NCBI GenBank assembly: GCA_902702965.1
Contig: CACRXP010000396.1
Span: 103,193 to 167,192, forward strand
Source of the DNA: Spirometra erinaceieuropaei
Taxonomy: Eukaryota > Platyhelminthes > Cestoda > Diphyllobothriidea > Diphyllobothriidae
DNA: 64,000 nt
Direction: 5' to 3'
The translations under genes were made by a program, and so were the position numbers. Shown here piece by piece: positions 50,155 to 63,099 of this stretch (position 1 is the stretch's first letter; each line of letters begins with the position of its first letter). The notes under the pieces were generated by a model. It saw nothing but the letters and a program-made list of their open reading frames with translations. It had not been told where the DNA came from and did not search any database.

Positions 50155-50920
50155 AATGACAGCATTTTTTCACATTGGTTTTCCATGGTCTTGTAAATTC
50201 AACTATATTTTATAGAAAAATGGACAAAAATATGGTTTCTTTCACCCCTTTGATAGAAATCATGTCAACCTCGTATTTTACACTCGAAAAAGAGTATTAT
50301 TAAGTTTCATAAAAGTTTTTAATCATTAGATTTTTAAGATCGTTCAATGTTTATTCATACAGCATTGTACCTGTCCGTTTATCGCTGCTCCTACAAGGTA
50401 GTCCGCATCCATTGCAAAATTTTATAAAATGTAAATGATATCTTTGTAACTGCATAGAAAAATTTGGGATTTTCCTTACGCGGTACGCATGCAGCTCGTA
50501 GACTGAAATCGCTAAACACTAATGCAACGATTGATCAGGCTCAAAATTATTCGGGAATTGAAAAAAAATTTCAAAACCTAAACATACACTTTTTTCGGAG
50601 ATCAAATGTGAAGACAATGTGCTGTTCCATCAAACAAGTAAGATGAAGCATATTTTCCTACATGTTTTCCATGAAATATTTTTGAATTTTTAAGACCATC
50701 GAAAATCAATGCAAAAGTACATGCTACTTAAGTAGTCCTTTTTACTCAGTACGGTTTCTGTGCGAGGTCAAAAAGATGCGCATTCAAAAAACGACATCCT
50801 GACGGTTTCAGAATTATGCCACAGGATGATAAATACTACAACGCCACCTTATTGGTCCTTCCTAGTCAAAAACGCGTTTCTGAATTCCGATCAATATTTC
50901 ATGAGATCGGTCACGCACTG
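50155..50920. mobile_element. fold-back element, left end missing
   Basis: Right end GAGATCGGTCACGCACTG followed by TA. The left arm starts abruptly at about 50155 within the GATTTTCCATGGTC-type block. Same subfamily as 21633-22574. Confidence 0.7.
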
Positions 50921-51236
50921 TAGGTCTCATGGTAGAGAAGTCACTGCGGGCTAACTCTCGATCCTGTATAAAGTCGGTCTATCCAATCAGCTTCTGATCT
51001 TCATAGTCAAGATGCTTAGAATGCCACGGTCATTTGAATTTGCTCAGGAAACTGAAATCTGAACCGGGGTGCTAAACTGATCCACTGTGTCTGCCCCAGG
51101 CGCTTGGTAATAACCATAACAACCACGACCGAGTGACAGTGTCGAAGTGCAATGAGGCGACAACAGGAAGGTTCTCCAAGCCACAAGTCAGGGTAGGCAG
51201 ATTAGGTTGCACAAGCTTTACTGAAGTCAGAGGGCG

Positions 51237-51548
51237 TGCAATCGGCTCAGTAAGCAGGCCTGTGTCAGCCTGGGGTAGCTAGGCGCACAAAAGCATGCGC
51301 GTGAGTGCCGGCCTTGAGTTTTGTTCACTCGCAGCCAATCATCGAGGGACGAGGCGTCAGGTGGCCCAGGGCTCTCAGTACACTGATTCCAAGTTATGCT
51401 CAGCTCCGGCAGTATAATCGGCTCAGTAAGCAGGTCTGTGTCTGCCTGGGGGTGCTGGGCGCACCGACGCGTGCGTGTGTATGCGTGCGTTGAGTTTTGC
51501 CCACTTGCAACCAATCAGCGAGGAACGAAGCGCAAGGTGGCCCCGAGT
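51237..51548 (+). repeat. tandem direct repeat, period about 176 bp
   Basis: AATCGGCTCAGTAAGCAGG at 51240 and 51416, followed in both by GTGTC.GCCTGGGG, GCGCAC, TTGAGTTTTG, ACT.GCA.CCAATCA.CGAGG and AAGGTGGCCC-like words. Two units only. Confidence 0.8.
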
Positions 51549-51679
51549 TTTCACCTCAGCTCCAGCGGCGAACTGACAGGAAGCTTAATGCGGACAAGAA
51601 GACGATAGGAGGGCGCTGCTGCGGTGGCGATCGCGGGAATAGACTGCCGCGGCTGAACAACGGTCCAACCTTTCCAACT

Positions 51680-51975
51680 GCTTGATTCAGTTGAAATGGC
51701 ATTATTGACAAAGACAAGGGAGACTGAAATGGCCATTTCTGGCTTATTAGCTGTCCTCTGCCAGTCATACCCAACTCCGAAGCTTGGAACACCCTAGGCT
51801 CGAACTCGCGACCTGTTAGTTTTATGTCTACGTCTCTAACCACTGGGCCACGAGTCCTTTGCCCTGTTGGTTTCGATCAGGTGAACCCACCGCTGACACC
51901 CCTACACCCCATCAGCAATATACAATGGTAGGGGCGCTCACCGATCCTTCTTACGGAATTCACTCGTTCCTTGAT
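51680..51975 (-). mobile_element. SINE-B, - strand copy
   Basis: The - strand tRNA-like part is at 51785-51870 and the hammerhead region at 51722-51766. Core reads CAGAGGA in place of CTGACGA; GAAA, stem III and stem I are kept. The opposite end is CTTACGGAATTCACTCGTTC. Confidence 0.7.
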
Positions 51976-52425
51976 TCAGTTATCTCAACTCGAGACAACT
52001 ACTCGCATGTCTCCATTCTCATCAACATTCCTCCCTGCATCTAACATTCGAACAAGTGGAATTGCAGGGAAGACCCTAAACACGATGAGTAGGCGCAGGC
52101 TTAAGTTGCATAAAGAGGCATTCATTTTTGAGATGCAGACGCTGGTGGTCTTCCAGGCTTGTGACAGAAACTGCATGCATTTGCGTTGCAATGCTCCTCC
52201 GCGTGTTCGTTTGTGCTAGTTCGTTGCGGGTGGTCGATTGTCATCAAACTGAACGGGAGTTCGCCCCCAAAGACTTTAAATTGCATGCCTTCTGGCAATA
52301 ACAATGAGTCCATGGTTTCGCCCTCCGCAGTTTTAACAAGGGTGGGATAGCGCCCTACGCTCCAAATAGACTGTCCTAATAAACCAACCGACAGCTCATC
52401 CAATTCGGTTCTCCAGTTCCATCAC

Positions 52426-53262
52426 NNNNNNNNNNNNNNNNNNNNNNNNNNNNNNNNNNNNNNNNNNNNNNNNNNNNNNNNNNNNNNNNNNNNNNNNNNN
52501 NNNNNNNNNNNNNNNNNNNNNNNNNNNNNNNNNNNNNNNNNNNNNNNNNNNNNNNNNNNNNNNNNNNNNNNNNNNNNNNNNNNNNNNNNNNNNNNNNNNN
52601 NNNNNNNNNNNNNNNNNNNNNNNNNNNNNNNNNNNNNNNNNNNNNNNNNNNNNNNNNNNNNNNNNNNNNNNNNNNNNNNNNNNNNNNNNNNNNNNNNNNN
52701 NNNNNNNNNNNNNNNNNNNNNNNNNNNNNNNNNNNNNNNNNNNNNNNNNNNNNNNNNNNNNNNNNNNNNNNNNNNNNNNNNNNNNNNNNNNNNNNNNNNN
52801 NNNNNNNNNNNNNNNNNNNNNNNNNNNNNNNNNNNNNNNNNNNNNNNNNNNNNNNNNNNNNNNNNNNNNNNNNNNNNNNNNNNNNNNNNNNNNNNNNNNN
52901 NNNNNNNNNNNNNNNNNNNNNNNNNNNNNNNNNNNNNNNNNNNNNNNNNNNNNNNNNNNNNNNNNNNNNNNNNNNNNNNNNNNNNNNNNNNNNNNNNNNN
53001 NNNNNNNNNNNNNNNNNNNNNNNNNNNNNNNNNNNNNNNNNNNNNNNNNNNNNNNNNNNNNNNNNNNNNNNNNNNNNNNNNNNNNNNNNNNNNNNNNNNN
53101 NNNNNNNNNNNNNNNNNNNNNNNNNNNNNNNNNNNNNNNNNNNNNNNNNNNNNNNNNNNNNNNNNNNNNNNNNNNNNNNNNNNNNNNNNNNNNNNNNNNN
53201 NNNNNNNNNNNNNNNNNNNNNNNNNNNNNNNNNNNNNNNNNNNNNNNNNNNNNNNNNNNNNN
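52426..53262. other. assembly gap (N run)
   Basis: 837 N. The fold-back copy that ends at 53406 begins in or before this gap. Confidence 0.99.
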
Positions 53263-53406
53263 AAAGCCTACACCCTGAGGTAACTGTATCATTATAGGTT
53301 TATACTGCATTATGATTGGTTTTACAACACTACTTAAATTATCTCTTCAAAACGAGAACGCATTTCGAAATTTTGGTCGACATTTCATGAGTTAGCACAT
53401 CTACTG
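53263..53406. mobile_element. fold-back element, right end only
   Basis: AAAGCCTACACCCTGAGGTA to GAGTTAGCACATCTACTG, then TA. The remainder is in the gap. Confidence 0.7.
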
Positions 53407-53995
53407 TATGTTTCCCCCTCCCCGCCCACTCCACGTGAACTAACTTCCTAAAAAGCACCTACTTTCTTCGTTTAAGAAAACCAAAACAGGCATGCAGTGC
53501 ATATATGATCTGTCTTTTTCATATATTTGAGAGCCCCACGTTTCCTCCCCTAAAAGGCCCCACCCGCAAAAACACCAATTACCGTTATGCCCGTATTACG
53601 TTCGGCTCTGCGTCATAGCTATGGTAGGGTACGCCTATCCATTTCAGAAAATGCAAAGGACTCGCATCCAATTTTCTCAGATCTAATCGATTTTCGCCCT
53701 CTTGAGTCTGGAATAGCCCACAGAAACCAAATGCTCACCTCTTGTAGGATTTTTTTAATGGCCTCGTTGTTGCGCGTCTTGAGGAAAATAGTGCATTGCT
53801 CACAGTGGGCATGACTCATCCATTTTTTTAATTTCACGCAGCTGATGTCAGCGAGTAGAAAATGGAAATGTTTTTCTCGGTTTAAAAAGGAGCATAAACT
53901 ACAGGATTTATCGTTGCCAAGGTAGTTTGCGGCTGCCTACCATTTGCTCCATGTCACTGAACGGCACTCAGAAAAAACATCAAAACTGCAAGGCA

Positions 53996-54926
53996 CAGTA
54001 AATGCGCTATCTCCTGACATGTCAACCGAAATTCTGAATTGTATTTTCGGTTCGAAAAGATTACTTAAGCCGGGTTGTAATATTTACTAAGGCGCAGCAT
54101 AATCCCAAAATATCATATTCACGTCAGAGTGCAGGCTATTGAACGAGCTCTCTCTGGGGCACCTGCAAAAACTGCAAACAGCAGAAAGCGACCACTTAAG
54201 TAGTATGGTTTTTCATCTGCGATTTTGGATGCCTTTATGCATTTTATAGAAAACACGCATAAAAATCTTCATGTGCTAGTAAATTACATCTTCTTCAAAG
54301 TTCATGTCTAAAGAAGGAGAATTTTGCGATTTTAAATGTTGTTAATAATGCGATTTTCAAAGATCGTGAAATGCCCATTCATAAAACATCGTATCCATAC
54401 ATTTTTCAAGGTTGTTTGCAAAATAGGCAACATGGTTCACATACATTGCACAGTTTTAGGAGCCCTATACTGCATCTTCATAATAGAGTAAAAAACACAC
54501 GAATTTCCCTACGAGGTTTGCGGTCTGAAAACCCTGAATGCAAGTGTAACCGACATTGAGAATGATTTTCAAAACCGAAAGCTACTCTTTCTTGAAGCCT
54601 ATAATTTAAAAAAAATCGCAATTTTCTACCAAATCAATGCAAAACTGTTTTGATTCCTGTTTTCCATAAAATAAGAGTCAATTCATTACTAAATTTCAAA
54701 TCAATGGGAAAGAGCATACTGATTGAGTAGTCATTCAGTACAGAATGTAGTACTTTCAGACGAGTGAGAAGAAGATTGTCCCAAAGCCAGCATCCTGACG
54801 TGACTGAAATATCTTGGCGTTATATTGAACACTGCTTAATATTACAGTAGTATCTAATCAATATTTTCGAGTCGAAGTCAAATTTCAGAATTTAGGTTAA
54901 TGATTCATGAGGTACTACATCCACTG
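53996..54926. mobile_element. fold-back element, diverged copy
   Basis: Starts CAGTAAATGCGCTATCTCCT, ends GAGGTACTACATCCACTG followed by TA; the left flank is CA and not TA. Arms are recognisable (CTTAAGTAGTATGG, AAGCCAGCATCCTGACGT) but eroded, so this is one of the older copies. Confidence 0.72.
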
Positions 54927-55539
54927 TAGCAGTTTGGAAGCCAGTCCGACTGATGAGTTCGCTTAGCAGGAAAAAGACAGGGAAGCATGCAATAGAACCT
55001 GTAGCCAAAGGACTGGGAAGTACCAGGGTGAGGTCCGGCTTGCCACCTGATCTGGTGGCTTGCACAAGCCGGGTGCGTGCGTAGACTGCTTCCAAGCCGC
55101 GCAGTGTCCCAGTTGTTCACATGCGAGCAAAGATTCGTAAGGTGGGATTTTGCTTTCTGATTATAAAATTCACAGGCGAAATTTGAGGGGTCGTGCACAG
55201 GCTCAACATCCTTCATTCATTTAATTAGAATAACACCTATTTTTGACCGTCATATATGAGTCGCGAAATGACAGCTACTAATAAATCATACTGATTATGT
55301 CTATTGGGAATTCATACGGAGGACAGAGTGCCTTACATTTTCGGAGTTTGTTTTTAACAGGCACGTTGCTTACAGCTAGAACACGCATGCTCGTACACCT
55401 GGTGCATGCACTTTGAACCACGAGACATTGATCGGAATCTGAGGTTCGGCCTTCAAACCGATCATTAACTTATCGCACCTGTAGGCACCTGATATACCGC
55501 ACTAGTTAAACAATGATTGATTATTGCTCTTATGAATTC

Positions 55540-56206
55540 GGATAAATTTTGTGGAAAGCAAGCCCAAAGAAGTTAGTTCTTGTATTCATTATTAGAAAAC
55601 TACTTCTTCCTTAAATTAATTACTTGAGAAGAATGTATTTTTCTGTTTTGCAAAGCGTTTTTCACTTCGCGAATAATTTTGAACCAGACTTGCCTTTGCA
55701 TTTGCGTTCAGGAGTTATAGTCTAAGGGAAAAATTTAGCAATCCTCTGTGCATTAAGAAGATACGACATGGATTGGGCCATATTCTTCATAAGGAACAGT
55801 AGTCAACGAGCGATACTTAGCCATTTGGGTGGCCTTTTTATTTTCTTAAAAATTCTCACAATTAGGATTGCTTTTTAAGACCTAAAGATACATTTCCCTC
55901 GAGCGTAGCATTTAGAGGAGGTATGAGTTCCTACCAAGTAAACAGAAGAAAAAAACATTTTGTGCATGTTTCCCATGCAGTCTACTTGAATTTTTTAAGG
56001 AAATCTAAAACCGACATAAAAATGCATATTACTGAGTTCAGTTTTTGCAGGTGGCCGGGAGGATGTGCTTCTGTAAATCGGCATCCTGACGTGTCTAAAA
56101 TATTTTGGATTATGCTTGATGATAGTAAACATTAAAAACTTACTTCGGCAATCAAACACCCATTTCAGAATTTCAGTTAACATTTGCTATGATTTTTCAA
56201 TTACTG
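55540..56206. mobile_element. fold-back element, left end eroded
   Basis: Right end TTGCTATGATTTTTCAATTACTG, TA. The interior shows the GAATAATTTTGAACC and AATCGGCATCCTGACGTG words of the family. The left tip is not found. Confidence 0.6.
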
Positions 56207-56559
56207 TAGATGTAACTTGTGTCACACATGATGAATCCTGCCTCCCAATCGAAATCACCCACTGTGCCTGAATGGACCTCTTTGGCGTTCCGAAGGATGG
56301 TCCAAACGTTTCCACTCATTCAAGGAATTTTTGTGTTTTTACTGTGCTGTATCATGTCTGTTCTCAAAATAGTTAGTAGAGATAGAGTTGTTAGTTTTCC
56401 TGTATGACCTTTACAATAATGTATTTCGAGGAAAAAATGCCTCGGACGGTGCGAAACGACTTCTTCAGACAATGACGAAATTATAATTATGGCCTAAAAT
56501 GTTCAGGTATCGTAAGCTTCTGTGGCGTAGTTTTCTGCTATCGTTTGGTGTCAGGGTGC

Positions 56560-56975
56560 ATCACTACAAAGGTGAGGGGGGGGCATTCACAATCGTGTTA
56601 CGAAACTCGCTCCTCTCGAGCCCAACCAGTAGCCGAACAGCGGTGCTTAGTATATGCAGAGTAGCATTGCCGACAAAAACAAGGGACACTGGAATGCCAT
56701 TTCTGGCTTGCGAGGCGTCGTCAGCCAGTCATACCTTGGTTAGAATTTCAAGGCCTCTAACCACTGAGCCACGGACTCTTTTTCTTGTTGCTCGCGATCG
56801 AAAATATACATCGAGTCCATGGCTCAGTGGTTAGAGGCGTTGGACTTCTAACTAACAGGTCGCGAGTTCGAGCCTCGGGTTTTCCACATTTCGAAGTTGA
56901 GTTTGGCTGACTGACGACGGCTTATAAGTCAGAAGTGGCCATTCCAGTCTCTCTTGTCCTTGTTGGTGATGCTAC
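56560..56975. mobile_element. SINE-B head-to-head pair
   Basis: A - strand unit (56580-56790) and a + strand unit (56810-56970) meet at their tRNA-like heads: CCACTGAGCCACGGACTC (56760) against GAGTCCATGGCTCAGTGG (56814). Confidence 0.78.
56687..56730 (-). ncRNA. hammerhead ribozyme-like motif in SINE-B
   Basis: - strand: stem I GACTGG with CCAGTG (five pairs), CTGACGA (56724-56718), stem II GCCT/AGCC with one C-C mismatch and loop CGCA, GAAA (56703-56700), stem III ATGG/CAT with three pairs, cleavage U opposite 56693. Both core boxes are intact. Confidence 0.5.
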
Positions 56976-56999
56976 TTTACACCACTACGGTAACATGTA

Positions 57000-57715
57000 G
57001 AGAAAGAGTGCCTGCTTTCATGAACCCCACGAGCGGGCGCAACTCTGCTGGTGTTCCAAGAACTACTGGACTTGTGATGCCACTGTGCTCCATCCTTTCG
57101 GATTGAAAATGGGCCCTTTAAATCCCTTTCGGGGAACGTGACTACCTTCTAAATAACATCAGAAATCATGGTAGACAGTTCGGGGTACTTTTTAAGTGGC
57201 CATTCCCCCAGTAATATCGATTTTGCCTGAAGGCAAAATATCGCGAGATGATTGGTGCATAGACTCATTTTTGTAACCCTATTTTAAGGTTACACTTGAA
57301 ATTTTACGAGTTTAAATGTATACTTTGTGCGTTGCATCTGAAAATTGCATTTTTCAAAGCAGTCCGTGATCTCACTCTTCCCACGCTTAAGCAATGATCT
57401 GTAGAATGTCCTTCCGTGGTTGCATCCTTACCCACGCTGTGAAAAGCCAAGCGAAATATCTACCTTCTGGATCATTAAACGACACATTGACAAGAAACGG
57501 TCCTTAAAATCCGCTTGTAAATAATTATGTCTAAAAAAATGCCTGATTCTCAGTAGCAGTGCAAAACATACATAAGGAGCGCCATGGGTGGCCTTTCAGG
57601 TGAATGCATATGCATGCAGTAAACGAAATGGTGTGCGTCAGCTGCGGTGAGATGATTAATGCTAGTCCAGGGATTTTGACTTCGCGTTTACTCTCTTAAC
57701 TTTTTTCTCGGCTCT
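57000..57715. other. no recognised feature
   Basis: Nothing identified. Confidence 0.5.
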
Positions 57716-57728
57716 TTTGTTCTCCTTA

Positions 57729-58365
57729 CGGGCTGATTATAGCGACGTGGCAGGAATAATTAGTATATTTTATGTAACGTCCCAATCGCCCTTTCGCCCT
57801 CCCCCCTTGTTCTTTCGCAAACTTTCCCTCTCTCCTCTTTCCTTCACTTTTTTGCCCTTTTTTCGCTCTCTCCTCCTCGTCTCCAAGCCCTCCTCCCTTC
57901 CGCTCTCCGCCTTACTTTTCTCAGAATTCCTTATCGTCTCTCGGTTCCCGCTTAACCTGAAGATCAATTTTACCACTTTTCGTTTCTGCCGCGCGCGCGG
58001 GAACTTTTGAATCGCCGCCGCCTATTGCTGGACGGATTGCTGCGACGTAGGACTCATAAGTAGTAAACTTCATTCAACCTTCCAGCGCGCAAAAAAGGTG
58101 AAAGGTATTACATCGAATCCCGTGACTTTCGCCTTCCAATTCCCCTTTCCGCCTCCCTCTGCCCATCGCTCCTCTCCCGACTCTCTCTTCCTCTCATTCC
58201 TTTCCTATTTCTTTCGCTATCCCACTTCCCCTCGCCTCCCCCCCACCTCCAATTCTCTCTCATCTATATTTTTCTCAAAAATACCCACCGCCTCACGGCT
58301 CGCGCATTACCTGAAGAGCAAGTCTACTACCTACTTTTCGTTTTTGGCGTGCGCGGGAACTTGTG
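57729..58365 (+). repeat. tandem pair of pyrimidine-rich units
   Basis: Two units of about 300 bp, each a C/T-rich stretch ending CCTGAAGA.CAA, TTTTCGTTT.TG and GCGCGGGAACTT.TGA (57956-58008 and 58310-58362). The strand bias (nearly purine-free over 150 bp) is strong in both. Confidence 0.8.
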
Positions 58366-58734
58366 AGAGGTCGGTGCACACACCTCTCAAGGGAGTTTCC
58401 TCTACCTGCATAGGAGGAGCAGTTTGTCTGTCAAGTGCCATTTTAACTTGTTTACCCTCCAACCGCTCCTGCTTCCTCTCCTGCTGGTTTGTCCTAGCTT
58501 TATGAAAAAATACTCTCATAACTTCCTTTCTCATGCAGTTATGTATCCTTCTTCCAGTAAGTGTTGTCGGTGTTTATTGACGTAAATAAGCTTTGGGTGG
58601 ACTGGTCACGTGTCGGGTGTGTAAGTCTCACCGCGGGAAGTTTTCCTCCCGAGCTAACGTTTGCGGGGCGGGTGAGCGTTTTCAAAAGGGTCTTTCAGGG
58701 TCTTTCGGCTGTCATCCTCAAATTCACTGAACTA

Positions 58735-59711
58735 CAGTAATTGTGCTAAGTCATGAAATGTTAACCGAAATTCTGAAATGCGCTTTCGATGCGAAAAGAT
58801 TACTTGAGTAAGGTTGCAATATTTATCCCCGTGCAGCATAATTTCAAGATATTTCAGTTGCTATGGGGTACCGGCTTTCAAATCAACTTCTTTCCGGCCG
58901 CCTGCAAAAATTACACTCTGCGGAGATTGAGGAAAAAAACGACTACTTGAGCAGTATGCATTTTTTCGTTGGTGTTGGATGCTCATATAAATTGAAACAT
59001 ATTTCATAGAAAACATGCATAACAATATTCAGTCCTTTACTCATTGGTAGAAAATTACATTTTCTCAAAATTTTGTACTTGAAGAAAGAGTCTAATCCGG
59101 CTTTGAAAATGTTTCTAATTATGAACTATTTAACGTCATGAAATGCTCGTTCATAAAACATCTTGTCTCTGCATTTACTAATGTTGCTTGTAAAGTTTAC
59201 AATATGGCCAAAATCCACTGCTAAATTCTATGAACCTCAAATGATCTCCTTTCAATAGCGTATATAAACGTATAATTTTCCGTGTACGGAAAATATACAG
59301 CTTACAATTTGGAAACCCTGAATGCAAGCGTAACGGCAGGTCGGATTCAAGATTAATCGGGAATTGGAAAAGCGTTGCTAAACCGAACTATACCCTTCCT
59401 CCAGAAAAAATTTTAAAAGATGTAATTTTCTACCAGATGGGTAAAGGAATGAATACTTTTATGCATGTTTTCTATGAAATAAATTTTAATTTATATGGGC
59501 GTCGAAAACCAACGAGAAAAAATCATACTACTTAATTATTCATTTTTGCAGGCGGCCAGAAAGAACTTTATTCGAAAGCCGGCATCCCGAAGCAACTGAA
59601 ATATCTTGAAATTATGCTGCATGATGATAAATATTACAACCCTACTGAAGTAATCTTTTCGAATCGAAAACGCATTTCAGAATTTCGGCTAACACTTCAG
59701 GAGACCTACTG
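58735..59711. mobile_element. fold-back element, complete copy
   Basis: 977 bp, starts CAGTAATTGTGCTAAGTCAT, ends CTTCAGGAGACCTACTG, TA on both sides. The arms pair through most of the length. Confidence 0.8.
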
Positions 59712-59714
59712 TAT

Positions 59715-61500
59715 ATGAGTCGGTTACTTGTACGACGCCGAATCTCTAGTCGAGGCTGAAACGAAGTGCTGACAAACCCTGAATCGTGTCATCTTCCCGC
59801 TTTTTTATTGCACAGAGCGATAAAACGATAGCCCAGATTAAAATTACATTCGTCCATCCGTTGCGTAAACACTGAAGTGTGATTTGTGTTTTGCGAAATC
59901 CCAAGTTCGAAGGCCTGATTCAGGGAAGATGGACAGAGTCAAATTTAATAGAAAAAAGGTGTTTATCCTCTTTTGAGGAAAGGATTTATCATCGTTGGCC
60001 ATTCGGATATTCGAGATGCCGGACAGCGTCATGGCGAAAATATACTGCAGCTAACGGTTAACGTGTTTAAGCCTTTTTTCCTTGCAGATGCCTGAAAGAG
60101 TTTCACGAGTGTGAATTGCCTGTAAGCATAGAGTTGCTCAAATAAGAATGGAGGCTTTGGTTCGTTTAAAAAGTGAAAGCGATTTTACCTTTTCTCAGGG
60201 GGGAATCCGAGGACGTGCCGTCAGGAACAGATTTTAGAGTGGGGTATGTTTATTAAAAAACGTTAAAGAGCACTTTATTGCAGCGCGTGAGCCGAGAACC
60301 ATTGGCGAAAACAACCAAGAACAACGTTAAATTCAAAATTGGAAAAAAATATTATTTGGGCCTGGTAGGATTTTTTTCACGTCAAGCAGTACTGCATGCG
60401 AAATTACACGCGGAAAATGCTATTTTCCTCAATAATTTTTATTGCAGCCAAAATACGGCTTTTCCTGTCAGAATATGAGCGTGTGTATTTTTCTTCTGTC
60501 GACATTTTTGTTGTTCATAAGGTCCCTGGCGGGAGACCTTGTCCAATTAGCTTCTTCAGATTAGACCGCAACAAAGCAGCCGTAGCAATGGCGGTATCAC
60601 TTTTTAACTCGACGCACTTTCCTTTGGAGACACTGCTAAGACCTCCAAATGTCCTCCACGTCGTTAACTTAAGTCGGAAAGCGCGAAACTGTTGTGCTTG
60701 ATAAAACATGTCATGTGATAGTCTACGCTTATACGCCCAAAGTACTCCAACTGATTTGGCATAAGCAATGCACCACTAATAACTCCTTTCACTGAAATTT
60801 GCCTTTCTATCGTTGGTGGTTTTGATACACTCACGCTTGTTTAAAGTACTTTCGTGCTCTGGTTGATGCACAGTTCGAAAATGGCTCACTGAGTATGTGA
60901 GACTTTGAATCTTCTCGGCGCCACAACAACTGTCATAGAACATGGAGTGAACATGCTTGGTAAACGTATGGTATATTTAATATCAAAAAAAGGCAACCGC
61001 ACTTGTCTAGGTAGGTAGTAAGTGGACTTCTGTGACCACTTAGGGACTGCAATAAACTTCCGTTTAATCCCCGAGGTCACAAACTAGAACAACCTCATTG
61101 TCGAATGTAATACTGCCTTCCCGTTTTGTATTTAGGTTTTGACAGTGTGTAAGTGGTCTCTTCTGATTAAACTGATCTCCCATTGCATCAATAAATCGAG
61201 TTTTAGAGTGGCTGTCAAAAGTAGCTAAGAAATCGCGGAATCAACGTATGTTAACTTCGATCTGGTTCACCTCAAGTGGAGAGTGACTCATTAAAAATGG
61301 CATAAAAGTGAAAAAAATCGTTGCACAGTTAAGCTTCGAGACACATTTTAGGTAGTGGACCATACGATCGTTAGCGAAATTGTCACCTAGTCACGCAGTT
61401 TTTGAATTCCGGTTGGCAACCTTGGGTTCCAGAGTGCTGGTTTGAGAACAGCGTATGACTCACCCAAGTAAAGTTATTATCTTCGATGCTTGACTGACCT
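59715..61500. other. no recognised feature
   Basis: AT-rich. ORFs at 60396-60701 (+), 60515-60709 (-) and 60886-61080 (-) have no recognised relatives. Confidence 0.45.
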
Positions 61501-61800
61501 TCTGAGGGTCACGTGCCAGACCGTTTGATGTGCCCTCTGTGGCATTCCCGCCTACGCGTGATCCAGAGTCACCCCTATTGCTTGCTGACTCATCCGCAAC
61601 GGGGATCAGATTGTGTGTGTGTGTGTTTGGCACGCGCCGGCGGGCTGCTTGGTTTTGTCAGTTACTTAGCTCACTTCCAGTGGTCTTGACACTGTCACGT
61701 CATCGGAACTAGACGGGTGGCGGGAGAGGGTGTGTCAGATGCTATGCAAGTCTGTCTCGCCATAAGTCAATTCATGCGTCGTGGCGGTCTCGTTTGAGGA
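61500..61800 (+). repeat. interspersed repeat D, partial
   Basis: GTTTGGCACGCGCCGGCGGG near 61625 and core CAGATGCTATGCAAGTC near 61736. Confidence 0.65.
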
Positions 61801-62289
61801 CGAGAACGTGATCCAGCGGGTGTCAGCGCAGCGAGCGTGGGGTGTATCTGTAGCGGGCAGCCATCATGACCGTTCTGGCGTCATTGTTAAAGAACTCGCT
61901 GCCTCAAGGTCGTCCATCCTTTTGCAGTGAGCCGTTCCAGATGCGCTGACTTGAAGTCCCACGATCGACAGCTCGGGCATACCTGCGTCCGCACAGCCGC
62001 AGGTGCCCATGCGGCCACTTGAACGCACCTCCCCCCATGCAACCACAACCTAAGCCACTGGAACACCAGCCCTCGGCAAATGACACGCCGACTGGACACC
62101 ACTTGGGCTTGGCCCACGAGCATACAAAAGCGGCTGCCACCACTGCCCCACGGACTCTCAGCGGTCGACACCAGCCCTGGCTTCGCCAGAGGCCACTGCC
62201 ATCAGAGAGGACAACTCCGGGTTCTGTGCACTATAAACCCCTCATTCTGGTGCCTTCCGTTTTCTCCCTACAACACTAGGATTTTCCCT

Positions 62290-62790
62290 GATTATTTAGT
62301 GCTCAGACTGCACACACTCACACCGCCTGGTCACAACAATGTCGTCGGAACAAGACGGGTGGCGAGAGAGAGTGTGTCAGATGCTGTGCAAGCCAATTCA
62401 TGCTAGATCGCTGGCGATACGTCCAGTCCGTGAAGTGATAGTTCGGCCGCCGCATCCAGCGATGTCCATCGTATGCTCCACAACAAGGTGAAGTAGGCAC
62501 GCTGACTTACGCTTGAATTGGTTCATAGGGGGTGTGGACTTGCGCAACATCGACCGCACTCCTTCTTCCTCCTCCCCATCTAAGCCCGGTGTCGAAACAG
62601 AGACAAGAAGATCGGAGGTGGGAAGGGGGGGGGCGCAGTTGGATGGAACGGCCGAGCCGGTACCTTGGCGCCCCACTCCACACCCTTTGGTCCACACAAC
62701 AAATGATCAGGATTTTAGTCCGTGAAGTATCCTGTGGATGTCTTCGCTTGTTGCGTTCAAACTGCCGATGGCCACCCGGACACAACCTCT
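62290..62790. repeat. interspersed repeat D, two facing fragments
   Basis: A + core CAGATGCTGTGCAAGCC at 62378 faces a - core GACTTGCGCAACATCGACCG at 62537. The second fragment runs inverted to about 62770. Confidence 0.65.
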
Positions 62791-63099
62791 CAGTAACCTC
62801 GTCCGGAAGAGAGGCTGTGAAGCCAGATGACCACCCAGAGGCTCAGGTCTTCTCCGGCGAGCCGACGACTGTAACGGAGGAAACTCTCCGACATACTAGG
62901 CGGTCAGCAGAAGAAGATAGAATCAATCATCTCAAAGCTGACCGACCTGGCAGACCATCTGCACATCTCTCATACTTTTGTATTCGTTTTTCGGAAATAT
63001 AGCTTACGCATTACAGGGCATTAGTACTTTTGTGATTGTCCTTCGACTTTTAAAATTGCCGTAAGTCGGGTGGACTTAGGGACTACTTAGTTGGTCTAT

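Noticed and set aside
52396..53310. 304-codon - strand ORF
   Set aside because: Almost entirely N.
54935..54975. Hammerhead at CTGATGAG...GAAA
   Set aside because: The sequence between the boxes cannot form stem II.
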